From positions 434,001-498,000 of the forward strand of contig NZ_JAKGSD010000001.1 of the NCBI RefSeq assembly GCF_021654135.1: a DNA stretch of 64,000 nucleotides, in the 5' to 3' direction. The stretch is from Amycolatopsis tucumanensis (lineage in GTDB: Bacteria; Actinomycetota; Actinomycetes; Mycobacteriales; Pseudonocardiaceae). Made by a program: the position numbers and the translations under genes. This document shows, piece after piece, positions 1 to 8,782 of this stretch (its first letter is position 1; every line of letters begins with the position of its first letter). A model generated the notes under the pieces. It saw only the letters and a list, made by a program, of their open reading frames with translations, did not search any database and was not told the origin of the DNA.

Positions 1-1
1 T

Positions 2-745
2 GGCGACACCGATCCGGACCCGACCGACGCCCTGTCCCCGCTGCCCTCGCGCAACGGGTCCGGCACGCCGGCGCGGGGCAGGCTGCGGTTCTGCTACGGC
101 CCGATGGACTGCGGCAAGTCCACGCTCGCGCTGCAGATCAACCACAACCACGCCCGGCAGGGCAGGCGCGGGATGCTGCTGGTGCGGCACGACCGGTCGG
201 GCGAGCCGCGGATCAGCAGCCGGATCGGGATCACCCGCGAGGCGACCGAGGTGGGCGCCGACACCGACCTGCGGCAGCTGGTCCGCCGCGAGTGGGTCGC
301 CGGGCGTCCCCTGGATTACCTGATCGTGGACGAGGCGCAGTTCCTGTCCGCGGCGCAGGTCGAGCAGCTGGCCGAACTGGCCGACGAGGTGTCCCTGGAC
401 GTGTACTGCTTCGGGATCGCCACCGACTTCCGCAGCCGCCTGTTCCCCGGCGCCCAGCGGCTGTTCGAACTGGCCGACGACCTGCAGCCGGTGCAGGTGG
501 AGGTGCTGTGCTGGTGCGGCGCGCCGGGGCGGTTCAACGCACGGGTGGCTGACGGGGAGGTCCTCCGGGAGGGGGACACCGTGGTGGTCGCCGACACCGC
601 ACCGGGGGTAGTTGAAAACGCAAGTTCACCACACTGGGAGACCGAAGTGGCTACCTTGCGTTATCAAGTACTATGCCGCCGCCACTTCCGCCTCGGGGAC
701 CTGGGGCCCGCTTCGCCGCAACACGGTCAGCTGCGGCTGACCTGA
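2..745 (+). CDS. tdk: Thymidine kinase, type II (5' partial)
   Basis: Phosphorylates thymidine to dTMP in pyrimidine salvage. The frame is open from the second base of the window, 247 visible codons. The Walker A loop GPMDCGKST sits at about visible residue 33, the DEAQFL motif at about 110, and a zinc site is formed by LCWCG near 170 and VLCRRHF near the C terminus, the pattern of TK1-like enzymes. No ATG or GTG precedes the P-loop in frame; the ATG at 104 lies inside the loop and would destroy it, so the true start is upstream of the window. rbpA follows 228 bp later with its own promoter, so the two are probably separate units. The extreme C-terminal tail after the zinc site is not informative. 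Confidence 0.8.
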   Translation, partial: GDTDPDPTDALSPLPSRNGSGTPARGRLRFCYGPMDCGKSTLALQINHNHARQGRRGMLLVRHDRSGEPRISSRIGITREATEVGADTDLRQLVRREWVAGRPLDYLIVDEAQFLSAAQVEQLAELADEVSLDVYCFGIATDFRSRLFPGAQRLFELADDLQPVQVEVLCWCGAPGRFNARVADGEVLREGDTVVVADTAPGVVENASSPHWETEVATLRYQVLCRRHFRLGDLGPASPQHGQLRLT

Positions 746-889
746 ACGGATCAGCCGCTCCCCCGCACGGGGGAATATGCCAAGAAGACCCACACATCCG
801 CGTCACGTCGTGCACCGAATCGACTCTCAACAGAGGAAGCTGTTGCCGAGGGGTGATTCAGCTCATCGTGAGTAACGACATGGTGCTGT

Positions 890-916
890 GGGAATTCCCA
901 GTTGCCAGTAGCCGTT
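890..916 (+). promoter_or_regulatory. Sigma-R type promoter of rbpA
   Basis: GGGAAT at 890-895 is followed by exactly 18 bases and then GTT at 914-916. This matches the GGAAT-N18-GTT consensus of the thiol-oxidative-stress sigma factor SigR/SigH of actinomycetes. In Streptomyces coelicolor rbpA is a known SigR target, which supports the call. A start point near 922 would give a leader of about 50 bases before the rbpA ATG. The rest of 746-973 shows no gene. Confidence 0.75.
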
Positions 917-973
917 GCATAGGGTGAGCATCACCCTGGCTCTAGACCCGGAGCCGACTGAAAGGACGTCATC

Positions 974-1321
974 ATGGCCGACCGTGTTCTCCGTGGAAGC
1001 CGGCTGGGAGCGGTCAGCTACGAGACCGACCGCAATCACGATCTGGCCCCGCGCCGTACGGTGCGTTACGCGTGTCCGAAGAACCACGAGTTCGAGGTGC
1101 CCTTCTCCGACGACGCCGAGATCCCCTCGGTGTGGGAGTGCCGCCTGCACGGCAGCGAGTCCGAGATCGTCGATGGCGCGCAGCCCGAGCAGAAGAAGGT
1201 CAAGCCGCCGCGCACGCACTGGGACATGCTGCTCGAGCGGCGGAGCATTCCCGAGCTCGAGGAACTGCTGAACGAGCGTCTCGCTGAGCTGAAGGGACGG
1301 CGTACGTCCAAGTCGGCGTAG
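974..1321 (+). CDS. rbpA: RNA polymerase-binding protein RbpA
   Basis: Binds the principal sigma factor and core RNA polymerase and stabilises open complexes at housekeeping promoters. 115 residues, the usual family length. The N terminus MADRVLRGSRLG, the ACPKNHEFEVPF core of the RbpA domain, the basic linker around residues 70-80 and the C-terminal sigma-interaction helix (RSIPELEELLNERL) are all present. In the core domain Cys-x-x-x-His at about residues 35-39 and a later Cys-x-x-His are seen. A ribosome-binding site GAAAGGA lies about 9 bases before the ATG. It is monocistronic, bounded by a sigma-R type promoter and a strong hairpin terminator, so its level should rise on thiol stress. 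Confidence 0.96.
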   Translation: MADRVLRGSRLGAVSYETDRNHDLAPRRTVRYACPKNHEFEVPFSDDAEIPSVWECRLHGSESEIVDGAQPEQKKVKPPRTHWDMLLERRSIPELEELLNERLAELKGRRTSKSA

Positions 1322-1344
1322 CGCTTCTGCCTCTCCCACCACAC

Positions 1345-1381
1345 CGAAGGCCCCCGTGTCCTCCCGCCACGGGGGCCTTCG
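1345..1381. terminator. Bidirectional hairpin terminator between rbpA and the PRC-barrel gene
   Basis: A perfect 14-bp stem, CGAAGGCCCCCGTG at 1345-1358 and its complement at 1368-1381, with a 9-base loop. It lies between two convergent genes and can serve both. There is no U-tract of note, as is common in high-GC actinomycetes. Confidence 0.8.
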
Positions 1382-1400
1382 CCTGTCCTCAGGTCGCCGC

Positions 1401-2165
1401 TCAGGCGCCGCGGCCCCGCTCGGTGTCGGCCTCGATGTGCTCCTTGCGGACCTCGCCGGCCACGGTCTCGGTGTCCTGAACCTGGTCCTTGGCCAGCCGC
1501 ACCCGTTCGACCGGCACCGCTTCGGTGTCCACCACCGGCCGCTCCTCGCGGAGCACGACCTCGTGTTCCTCCTCCGAGATGGCGGGCCCGTCCATGGCCT
1601 GGCCGCGGTTGGCGTCGGTGATCGGCTCCCGCTCGACGCGCACTTCCTCCCGGGTGACCGGGACCTGGATTTGCTCGGTCTCGGTCACCACGTACTTCCG
1701 CAGCCGGGCGCGGCCGCGTTCACGCTGCTCGGTGCCGACCCGCAGCCGCTCCTCCGAGCGCGTCATGGCGTCGTCGGTGGTCGGGCCGGAGATGTCCCGG
1801 CCGGTGGTCTCCTCGTGGCCTCCGGCTTGCCCGGGCACCTGGTAGTGGCGGTAGAGCCGCTGCTCCTCGCTCTCGTCGATGTGGCGGCCCTGGGCGGTCG
1901 GGTCGGGCTCGACCCGCGGCGCGTCCTTGATCAGGTCCTTGGGGTAGGCCGTCTCCAGGTCGCCGTCGTCGCGTGGGCGCACCCCCTGGACGGGCACCAG
2001 GGAGTCGTGGGTACCGAACATGCCGGTGCGCACCGTCAGCCAGGTGGGGTGGCCCTGCTCGTCGTCGGTCCACAGCTCCTCGACGCGGCCGATCTTCTCC
2101 CCGCTGGTGTGGTAGAGGGTGTGGCCCGCCCAGTCCGCGAAATAACGCGTGCCGATTTCGGTCAT
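1401..2165 (-). CDS. PRC-barrel and DUF2382 domain protein
   Basis: 254 residues. An N-terminal PRC-barrel (about 5-75, with TLYHTSGEKIGRVEELW) is joined by an acidic, Gln/Arg-rich linker to a C-terminal DUF2382 domain (about 135-245), recognisable from repeated blocks such as EQIQVPVTREEVRVERE and EEHEVVLREERP. Proteins of this architecture are common in actinomycetes and are often linked to stress or desiccation, but no biochemical role is established. There is no signal peptide or membrane segment, so it is cytoplasmic. The ATG is preceded by GAAGGAA at a normal distance. Its upstream 314 bp hold no gene and must contain its promoter. It is highly charged, as expected for a soluble protective protein. 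Confidence 0.85.
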   Translation of the reverse strand: MTEIGTRYFADWAGHTLYHTSGEKIGRVEELWTDDEQGHPTWLTVRTGMFGTHDSLVPVQGVRPRDDGDLETAYPKDLIKDAPRVEPDPTAQGRHIDESEEQRLYRHYQVPGQAGGHEETTGRDISGPTTDDAMTRSEERLRVGTEQRERGRARLRKYVVTETEQIQVPVTREEVRVEREPITDANRGQAMDGPAISEEEHEVVLREERPVVDTEAVPVERVRLAKDQVQDTETVAGEVRKEHIEADTERGRGA

Positions 2166-2479
2166 GGTGGTTCCTTCACTGGAGGCGCCGGCGGAGGGCC
2201 GGCGGATGAGGGGGAACCCGACGCCGACGAGGACGGCGTTCTGCTCAGTCGGGTCCTTCGGTGCCGCCGCGCAGGCCCTGCGCGGCTCGACCTCCAGTTA
2301 CCCTCGGCAGTGATCGGTTATCGGACGAGCCGGGATGTCACCGCAATGGCGCAGACTGCATGCCGAACTCGACGACCGACAGTAGAAAACGCCCCTGTCG
2401 CCGCCTGTCGGCCCGGGACCATCCGGGCGACGGCACACGGACAGTAGTGCGCGGTTCCGGCACGAATCGGGCCGCGGAA
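2166..2479. other. Intergenic region upstream of the PRC-barrel gene
   Basis: 314 bp between the start of the PRC-barrel gene and the end of ppm. No plausible coding frame is seen. It must hold the promoter of the PRC-barrel gene; a GGGTAA box on the minus strand at 2303-2298 was considered but has no convincing partner box. Confidence 0.5.
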
Positions 2480-3247
2480 TCAGCGGCGGCGCAGCAGCGA
2501 CCGCACCTGCTCGGCCCGGTAGCGGGCGCCCCACAGGCCCACGCGCAGCAGGGCCTCGCGGATGATGGCGCTGCTCATCTTCGACTGGCCGATCTCCCGC
2601 TCGGTGAAGGTGATCGGCACCTCGACCACGTCGAAGCCGGTGCGGACGGTGCGCCAGGCGAGGTCGATCTGGAAGCAGTAGCCGCGCGAGGCGATCTCGT
2701 CCAGCGGGAGCTTCTCCAGCACCTCACGCCGGTAGGCGCGGAACCCGGCGGTCACGTCCTTGATCCGCACGCCGAGCGCGAGCCGCGAGTACAGGTTGGC
2801 CGCGCGGGAGAGCAGTTCGCGGTGCCTGGGCCAGTTCACCAGGCTGCCGCCGGGCACGTAGCGGGAGCCGAGCACCAGGTCGGTGTCGGCGAGGGCCTCG
2901 AGCATCCGGGGCAGGTCCTCGGGCGCGTGCGAGCCGTCGGCGTCCATCTCGACGATGGTGCGGTAGTCGCGTTCCAGGCCCCACCGGAACCCGGCCACGT
3001 AGGCGGCGCCGAGTCCGGCTTTCTCGGTGCGGTGCAGCACGTGGACGCGGTCGTCGCCGGCGGCGATCTTGTCCGCGAGCTCCCCGGTGCCATCGGGGCT
3101 GCCGTCGTCGACCACCAGGGCGTGCACCTCGGGCAGCGCCCGGTGCAGCCGGTCCAGGATGAGTGGCAGGTTGTCCCGCTCGTTGTAGGTCGGGATCACC
3201 ACCAGCACCGGATCGATCGGTCGGGCCGCCCGTGGCGCGTGCGCCAT
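2480..3247 (-). CDS. ppm1: Polyprenol monophosphomannose synthase (GT2)
   Basis: Transfers mannose from GDP-mannose to polyprenyl phosphate on the cytoplasmic face of the membrane; the product feeds lipoglycan and protein O-mannosylation. 255 residues of a DPM1-like GT2 catalytic domain without membrane helices. Visible signatures are [13 protein letters not shown] at about 17, [10 protein letters not shown] at about 45, the DADGSH metal-binding motif at about 101, and the C-terminal region [14 protein letters not shown]. It follows lnt by 28 bp in the same operon. In M. tuberculosis the two functions are fused in one protein (Ppm1); here they are separate, as in several other actinomycetes. 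GGAGGA stands 9 bases before the ATG. Confidence 0.92.
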   Translation of the reverse strand: MAHAPRAARPIDPVLVVIPTYNERDNLPLILDRLHRALPEVHALVVDDGSPDGTGELADKIAAGDDRVHVLHRTEKAGLGAAYVAGFRWGLERDYRTIVEMDADGSHAPEDLPRMLEALADTDLVLGSRYVPGGSLVNWPRHRELLSRAANLYSRLALGVRIKDVTAGFRAYRREVLEKLPLDEIASRGYCFQIDLAWRTVRTGFDVVEVPITFTEREIGQSKMSSAIIREALLRVGLWGARYRAEQVRSLLRRR

Positions 3248-3275
3248 CCCCTTGTTCCTCCCCCCGCGGAGAACC

Positions 3276-4862
3276 TCACTCCGCCCTGGTCGCCGTCGTG
3301 CTCGCCGCCCGGGTGCGGACGCGCAGCACGAGCCCGGCCAGGATGGCGGCGAGCGCCGCCCCGACCAGCCCGTACTCCGTGGACGCCCCGAGTCGATCCG
3401 ACAGCGTAGCCTGTGTGCGCAGCGGCACGTCCCCGACCAGGGACGCGGCGGTGAACTGGCTGGTCGACTGGGTCACGGCGCCGTCCGGTTCGACCAGTGC
3501 GCTGACCCCGCTGGTGGCCGACACGACGACCGCGCGGCCGTGCTCGACGGCCCGCAGCCGCGCCATCGCCAGCTGCTGGTAGGTCATTTCGCTGTGCCCG
3601 TACCAGGCGTTGTTGGTGGGCAGCACGATCAGCTGGGCGCCGTCGTCGACCGCGTCGCGGGAGACGTAGTCGTAGGCGATCTCGTAGCAGATGGGCACGG
3701 CGACCCGGGTGCCGGCGATGTCGAGCACCGCGGGGGTGGACCCGGCCTGCATGTCGCCGGTGTCGTCGACGAAGGGCGTGAACCAGCGGGCGATGGAGCG
3801 GGCCGGGACGAACTCGGCGAAGGGCACCAGCTCCTGCTTGCTGTAGCTCTCGCCGCGGCCGGTGGCCGGGTCCCACACGAACTCGGTGTTCTGGGTCCGC
3901 TGCCCGGGCTCGCGGTAACGGGCGCCGATCAGGGTGGGGATGCCGAGGTCGCGCACCACCTGGTCGAGCACGGGGTCGGTGGTGGTGAGGTCGGTGGCGG
4001 TCTCCGGCCACACGATGAGGTCCGGCGTGGGCACGGCGCCGGAGCGGATGCGCGCGGCCAGGACCTCGCTCTGGGCGAGGTGGTTGGCGCGCAGGGTGGC
4101 CGATTCGTTGATCAGGTCGAGGCCGACGTCGGGCGCGTTGCCCTGCACCGTGGCCACCGTGCGGCTGCCGGCCTGGGCGGCGGTGCCGATTGTGGGCCAC
4201 AGCGCGAGCCCGGCGATCACCGGGACGACCGTGGCGATCACGGGCAGGCGGAGCGCGCGCCAGTCGCGGCGGGCGGCGTGCGCGAGCAGCGCGGCCAGCG
4301 CGAACCCGGTGAGCACGACGGCGAACCCGGTCAGCGGCGCGCCGCCGATCGAGGCGAGCGGGGTGAACGCGCCTTCGGGCTGGCTGAACGCGACGCGGCC
4401 CCACGGGAACCCGCCGAAGGGCCACCAGCTGCGCGGGGTCTCGCTGGCGATGATCACCGCCGCCATCCACACTGGCGCGCCGGGCAGGCGGGCGACGACG
4501 GTGCAGAGGGCGGCGGCGAGCCCGAGGTAGGCGGCCAGGGCGGCGGACAACGCGACCCACGGGGCGGGCCCGAAGCCGCGGCCGAGGAAGTCCTGCAGCC
4601 AGAACAGCAGCGGCAGGTACAGGCCGAGCCCGAACGCGAAGCCGTAGCCGAGGCCGCCCCAGAACCGCCGCCCGCGCAGCGCCAAGCCGAGACCGGCGAA
4701 ACCGAGCGGCGCGAGCCACCACAGGTCGCGGGGCGCGAAGGCGAGGTAGAACACGACCCCGGACGCCGCGGCGAGCGCGAGGCGCAGCAGCCAGGGCCGC
4801 CACTGCCGCTTCTTCCAGGTGGGTGCCGACGGCTCGGCGGACTCGGCCACTGGTGCTGCCAC
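3276..4862 (-). CDS. lnt: Apolipoprotein N-acyltransferase
   Basis: Adds the third acyl chain to the N-terminal cysteine of lipoproteins; acts in the cytoplasmic membrane. About 528 residues from the GTG at 4862, which lies 10 bases after the stop of the upstream gene; an ATG at 4910 inside that gene is possible but would add an odd Arg/Pro-rich tail. About six N-terminal membrane helices are followed by a nitrilase-like domain with the catalytic triad in WPETATD (Glu), [11 protein letters not shown] (Lys) and VPICYEI (Cys). A final membrane helix precedes the basic C terminus. It sits between an amidohydrolase gene and ppm1 in one transcription unit, matching the Lnt-Ppm functional pairing in mycobacteria. 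Confidence 0.92.
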   Translation of the reverse strand: MAAPVAESAEPSAPTWKKRQWRPWLLRLALAAASGVVFYLAFAPRDLWWLAPLGFAGLGLALRGRRFWGGLGYGFAFGLGLYLPLLFWLQDFLGRGFGPAPWVALSAALAAYLGLAAALCTVVARLPGAPVWMAAVIIASETPRSWWPFGGFPWGRVAFSQPEGAFTPLASIGGAPLTGFAVVLTGFALAALLAHAARRDWRALRLPVIATVVPVIAGLALWPTIGTAAQAGSRTVATVQGNAPDVGLDLINESATLRANHLAQSEVLAARIRSGAVPTPDLIVWPETATDLTTTDPVLDQVVRDLGIPTLIGARYREPGQRTQNTEFVWDPATGRGESYSKQELVPFAEFVPARSIARWFTPFVDDTGDMQAGSTPAVLDIAGTRVAVPICYEIAYDYVSRDAVDDGAQLIVLPTNNAWYGHSEMTYQQLAMARLRAVEHGRAVVVSATSGVSALVEPDGAVTQSTSQFTAASLVGDVPLRTQATLSDRLGASTEYGLVGAALAAILAGLVLRVRTRAASTTATRAE

Positions 4863-4872
4863 GCGATGAACT

Positions 4873-6483
4873 CTAGGCCGCCGAGGTGAACGCGTCGTAG
4901 AGCACCTCACCGCCCCGGACCGTGCGCAGGCAGGTCGGCAGCGGCGCGTCCGGGTCGAGCGGCGGCAGTGCGGGGACGCGCGAGCGCGGGTCGGTGGACC
5001 AGCGCTGGACCCGGGAGTCCGGCGCGGCCACGACGAGGTCGGCGGCGTCCCAGATGGCGTAGTGCGCGGGCGCGCCGGGCACCAGGCTGCCGGTAAGGCC
5101 GTCGTTGACGCCCGCGGCGCGGTGGCCGCCCCGGGTGTGGGCGGTGAAGGCGGCGCGGGCGGACAGGCCGGAGCCGGGCGTGCGGTGGTGGACGGCCGCG
5201 CGGACGCTGTCCCAGGGCTGCAGCGGGGTGACCGGGCAGTCGGAGCCGAACGCGAGCAGGACCCCTTCGGCGGCGAGCATCGCGAACGGGTTCATGGCCG
5301 CGGCGCGCTCGGCGCCCAGCCGCTGGGCGTACATGCCCGCCGGCCCGCCCCACAGGGCGTCGAACTGGGGCTGCATGGAGCCGGTGACGCCCCAGCCGGC
5401 CAGTGCTTTGGCCTGCTCGGCGTCGATCATTTCGAGGTGCTCCAGGCGGTGGCGGCCACCGGCCAGGGCGCGCTGCCCGACGGTCTTCTCGGCGAGCTGG
5501 AAGCCGCGCACGACTTCGGCCACGGCGGCGTCGCCGATGACGTGGAACCCGGCCTGCAGTCCGGCTTCGGTGCAGGCGACCAGGTGCGCGGCGATGGTGT
5601 CGGCGTCGAGGTAGCGGGCGCCGGTGGAGCCGGGTGCGTCGAGGTAGGGCTCGTGCAGGGCGGCGGTGCGGGAGCCCAGCGCGCCGTCGGCGAACAGGTC
5701 GCCGGCCAGGCCACGCGCGCCGAGGCGGCGGGCGGTGTCGACGGCGTCGAGTTCGCCCCAGTAGGCGACGACCTCCGGGTGGCCGGGTTCGGCGGCGAGT
5801 GCGAGGAGGTCGGCGAGGTCGTCCTCGCCGGAGATGTCGGGCCCGGCGCACTCGTGGACGCTGACGATGCCGCGCGCGGCGGCCAGGCGGAGGAAGGCCT
5901 CCTGGGCGCGGCGGCGCTGCTCGCGGGTGAGCGCGGCGCGCACGGCGGCGCGGACGTGGTGGTGCGCGTCGCGGGTCAGCGGCCCGTCCGGGGACCAGCC
6001 GGCGGCGTCGCGGGCGGCGGGGGCGAGTTCGACCAGCGCGGTGGACACCAGGGCGGAGTGGACGTCGACGCGGCTGAGGTAGACGGGGACCCCGGCGGCG
6101 GCCTCGTCGATCTCGGCGCGGCTGGGCAGCCGGTCGGCGGTCCAGGTGGTCTCGTCCCAGCCGTGGGCGACGAGGACCTCGCCGGGGCGGGCGGCGGCGC
6201 GGATCGCGGCGAGCAGGCCGGCGGCGTCGGTGATCCCGCCGAGGTCGGCTCCGGCCAGGTGGAGGCCGGTGGCGGTGGCGTGCACGTGGGCGTCGACGAA
6301 GCCGGGGGCGACGAACGCGCCGTCGAGGTCTTCGACGCGGGCTTCCGGGTGCAGTGCGCGGCCGGGGCCGTCCTGGCCGATCCAGACGATGGTGCCGTCC
6401 TTGACCGCCATCGCGGTGGCGTCGGGGTTGCTGGGCGAGTGGATCCGCCCGCCCAGCAGGAGCGTGGTGCTGTCGTCGGTCAC
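4873..6483 (-). CDS. Amidohydrolase, YtcJ-like
   Basis: A metal-dependent hydrolase of the amidohydrolase 3 (YtcJ) group; the substrate is not known. 536 residues from the GTG at 6483, which begins the conserved N-terminal strand TTLLLGGRIHSP; a longer form from 6561 would add an unlikely basic tail. The metal motif GFVDAHVHATATG (His-x-His) is at about 85, later His ligands are in FHVIGDAA and HRLEHLEMID, and the terminal aspartate is in FGSDCPV. The gene heads the operon with lnt and ppm1 and is divergent from kamA across 98 bp. The same amidohydrolase-lnt-ppm order occurs in other actinomycetes, but no functional link is known. Confidence 0.85.
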   Translation of the reverse strand: MTDDSTTLLLGGRIHSPSNPDATAMAVKDGTIVWIGQDGPGRALHPEARVEDLDGAFVAPGFVDAHVHATATGLHLAGADLGGITDAAGLLAAIRAAARPGEVLVAHGWDETTWTADRLPSRAEIDEAAAGVPVYLSRVDVHSALVSTALVELAPAARDAAGWSPDGPLTRDAHHHVRAAVRAALTREQRRRAQEAFLRLAAARGIVSVHECAGPDISGEDDLADLLALAAEPGHPEVVAYWGELDAVDTARRLGARGLAGDLFADGALGSRTAALHEPYLDAPGSTGARYLDADTIAAHLVACTEAGLQAGFHVIGDAAVAEVVRGFQLAEKTVGQRALAGGRHRLEHLEMIDAEQAKALAGWGVTGSMQPQFDALWGGPAGMYAQRLGAERAAAMNPFAMLAAEGVLLAFGSDCPVTPLQPWDSVRAAVHHRTPGSGLSARAAFTAHTRGGHRAAGVNDGLTGSLVPGAPAHYAIWDAADLVVAAPDSRVQRWSTDPRSRVPALPPLDPDAPLPTCLRTVRGGEVLYDAFTSAA

Positions 6484-6581
6484 GGTGTCGAGTGTGCACG
6501 ATGGGTCGCGACGAAAGCTTTTACGTCGTATTGTCACTTTCACCGGAAGTTTTGACGCCACAGCGCCGACGAGGAGCAGAG
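6484..6581. promoter_or_regulatory. Divergent promoter region between the amidohydrolase and kamA
   Basis: This 98-bp AT-richer stretch must drive both genes. It holds an imperfect inverted repeat at 6509-6528 with arms CGACG and CGTCG around AAAGCTTTTA, and TATTGT at 6529-6534 as a possible -10 box for kamA. The assignment of the repeat as an operator is a guess. Confidence 0.35.
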
Positions 6582-7949
6582 ATGACTGCGATCCAGGAAG
6601 TCTCCCCCGCCGACACCGATGTCGCCGAGCAGCCCTACGCCTACCGCCGCACCGAGCTGGCCGAACCGGACTGGCGCCGGTTCCCCGGGTGGCGGGAGGT
6701 GACCGAGGCGCAGTGGCGGGACGCGCAGTGGCAGCGCGTGCACTGCGTGCGCAACGTCAAGCAGCTGCGCGCGGTGCTCGGGGATCTGGTCGAGGAGCGG
6801 TTCTACGACGACCTGGCCGCCGACCAGCGTGAGCTGGCGACGATGTCGATGCTGGTGCCGCCGCAGATGCTGAACACGATGTCGGTGGACTCGACCGAGG
6901 CGTTCTACGCCGACCCCATCCGCCGCTACATGCTGCCGGTGCGCAGCGACCGCGACCCGGAGTGGCCCAGCCACCCGCACTCGGCGCGCGACTCCCTGCA
7001 CGAGGCGGAGATGTGGGTGGTGGAGGGCCTGACCCACCGCTACCCCACCAAGGTGCTGGCCGAACTGCTGTCCACCTGCCCCCAGTACTGCGGCCACTGC
7101 ACCCGGATGGACCTGGTGGGCAACTCGACCGAGCAGGTGGTCAAGCACAAGCTGGACCTCAAACCGGTGGACCGCCAGGACGCGATGATCGGCTACCTGC
7201 GCCGCACGCCGGGCGTGCGGGACGTGGTGGTCTCCGGCGGGGACGTGGCGAACGTGCCGTGGCACCAGCTGGAGTCGTTCCTGATGCGGTTGCTGGACAT
7301 CGAGACGGTGCGCGACATCCGGCTGGCGACCAAGGCGCTGGCCGGGCTGCCGCAGCACTGGCTGCAGCCCAAGATCGTCGAGGGGCTGGAGCGGGTGGCG
7401 GGCACGGCGCGGCGGCGCGGGGTGAACCTGGCGATCCACACGCACGTCAACCACGTCCAGTCGGTGACGCCGCTGGTGGCCGAGGCGGCGCGGACCGCGC
7501 TGGAGGTCGGGGTGCGGGACGTGCGCAACCAGGGGGTGCTGATGCGCGGGGTGAACGCGACCCCGGCGGCGCTGCTGGACCTGTGCTTCGCGCTGCAGGG
7601 CGAGGCGAACATCCTGCCGTACTACTTCTACCTGTGCGACATGATCCCCAACGCCGAGCACTGGCGGCTGGCGGTGTGGGAGGCGCAGGAGCTGCAGCAC
7701 GCGATCATGGGCTACCTCCCGGGCTACGCGACGCCCCGCATCGTCTGCGATGTGCCCTACGTCGGGAAGCGGTGGGTGCACCAGGTCGCCGAGTACGACC
7801 GGGAGCGCGGAATCTCCTACTGGACGAAGAACTACCGCACCGGAATCGAACACGACGACCCCGAGGCGTTGCGCCGCCGCTACCCGTTCTACGACCCGAT
7901 CTCCACGCTGCCCGAACAGGGCCGCGCCTGGTGGTCGGCGCGCGGCTGA
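6582..7949 (+). CDS. kamA: Lysine 2,3-aminomutase-like radical SAM enzyme
   Basis: Belongs to the family that moves an amino group from C2 to C3 using S-adenosylmethionine, a [4Fe-4S] cluster and pyridoxal phosphate; lysine would give beta-lysine. 455 residues. The cluster motif CPQYCGHC gives Cys166, Cys170 and Cys173. The two aspartates that in clostridial lysine aminomutase hold the side-chain amine are present (YLCDM, Asp353; IVCDVP, Asp390), and a lysine follows at 396 (YVGKRW) where the PLP lysine is expected. This favours lysine, or arginine, over glutamate as substrate. GAGGAG stands 5 bases before the ATG. It is monocistronic, with no beta-lysine acetyltransferase, efp or antibiotic genes beside it, so its role is open. 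Confidence 0.85.
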   Translation: MTAIQEVSPADTDVAEQPYAYRRTELAEPDWRRFPGWREVTEAQWRDAQWQRVHCVRNVKQLRAVLGDLVEERFYDDLAADQRELATMSMLVPPQMLNTMSVDSTEAFYADPIRRYMLPVRSDRDPEWPSHPHSARDSLHEAEMWVVEGLTHRYPTKVLAELLSTCPQYCGHCTRMDLVGNSTEQVVKHKLDLKPVDRQDAMIGYLRRTPGVRDVVVSGGDVANVPWHQLESFLMRLLDIETVRDIRLATKALAGLPQHWLQPKIVEGLERVAGTARRRGVNLAIHTHVNHVQSVTPLVAEAARTALEVGVRDVRNQGVLMRGVNATPAALLDLCFALQGEANILPYYFYLCDMIPNAEHWRLAVWEAQELQHAIMGYLPGYATPRIVCDVPYVGKRWVHQVAEYDRERGISYWTKNYRTGIEHDDPEALRRRYPFYDPISTLPEQGRAWWSARG

Positions 7950-7953
7950 GCGA

Positions 7954-8718
7954 TCAGGCCGTGACGATCACCGCGATCGTCACGGCCACCAGCAGCGCCA
8001 CGTAGGCGACGGCGTGCACGCGGTCCGGGATCCGGCCGGCCACCCGCCGGGTGATCGCGATCGCGGGCAGCGAACCGGCCAGCAGCAGTCCCGCGGCGGC
8101 GGCGTCGACGTACCCGGTGGGGCCGTCCGCCGCCATGGCGTAGACCACCGTGGCCACGACCGCGACCGGGGCGCTGAGCGGGTTCGCGATCGCGGTCGCC
8201 TCGGTCATCGGCAGGCCGCTGCGCCGCAGCAGGGGCACGGTCAGCACGCTTCCGCCGACGCCGAGCGCGCTGGCGACCACGCCGATCCCGACCCCGCCCG
8301 CCGTCCGGGCGACCGGCCCCAGCCCGCCGGGACCGGCGCCGCGGTCGAGGAATCCGCGGCGCAGCAGGCAGTCCGCGATCGTGACCAGCAGGTAGGCGAC
8401 GAACGCGGCGTGCAGGATGCGTTCCGGCAGCCGGCTGGTGGTCAGCGCGCCGAGCGCCGCGCCGGCCGCGATGAACCCGGCCAGCGGCCACACCCGGTCC
8501 CGGCGCAGGCGGCCCGCCCTGGCCTGGGCGAGCGTGGCGGCCAGCGAGTTGACCACCATCACCGCCGCCGAGGTCGCGACGGCGACGTGCATCCGGCCGG
8601 TCACGGCGAACACCACGGGCACCGTGAGGAACCCGCCGCCGAAGCCGAACAACACGGTGGTCACGCCGGTGAGGCCGCCGAACGCGAGCAGGACGGAGAA
8701 GGACACCACGTCCGGCAC
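7954..8718 (-). CDS. TSUP (TauE/SafE) family exporter
   Basis: Predicted membrane carrier of the sulfite/organosulfonate exporter family. 254 residues from the GTG at 8718; upstream in-frame codons run into the divergent regulator and are not hydrophobic. It shows the two-fold repeat typical of the family: LFGFGGGFLTVPVVF near 25 and ALGVGGSVLTVPLL near 160, with about eight membrane helices. It is convergent with kamA, with 4 bp between the stops, and divergent from an AraC-type regulator 64 bp away that probably controls it. The transported compound cannot be told from the sequence. Confidence 0.85.
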   Translation of the reverse strand: MPDVVSFSVLLAFGGLTGVTTVLFGFGGGFLTVPVVFAVTGRMHVAVATSAAVMVVNSLAATLAQARAGRLRRDRVWPLAGFIAAGAALGALTTSRLPERILHAAFVAYLLVTIADCLLRRGFLDRGAGPGGLGPVARTAGGVGIGVVASALGVGGSVLTVPLLRRSGLPMTEATAIANPLSAPVAVVATVVYAMAADGPTGYVDAAAAGLLLAGSLPAIAITRRVAGRIPDRVHAVAYVALLVAVTIAVIVTA

Positions 8719-8782
8719 GCTAGGACCCGGCCGCGCTGGCGGGCATTCGACGAACCGCCACCGGTCATCGAGAATCCGACAC

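Noticed and set aside
2298..2303. SigB-like GGGTAA box upstream of the PRC-barrel gene
   Set aside because: No GNNT/GTTT partner box at 14-17 bases on the minus strand, and the last base deviates from the consensus.
5062..6555. Long open frame opposite the amidohydrolase
   Set aside because: Gly/Ala/Asp/Val-biased mirror of a well-supported gene, no motif and no start context.
6582..7949. EF-P lysine aminomutase EpmB instead of a free-lysine enzyme
   Set aside because: The protein is about 100 residues longer than EpmB, and no efp or epmA gene is nearby.
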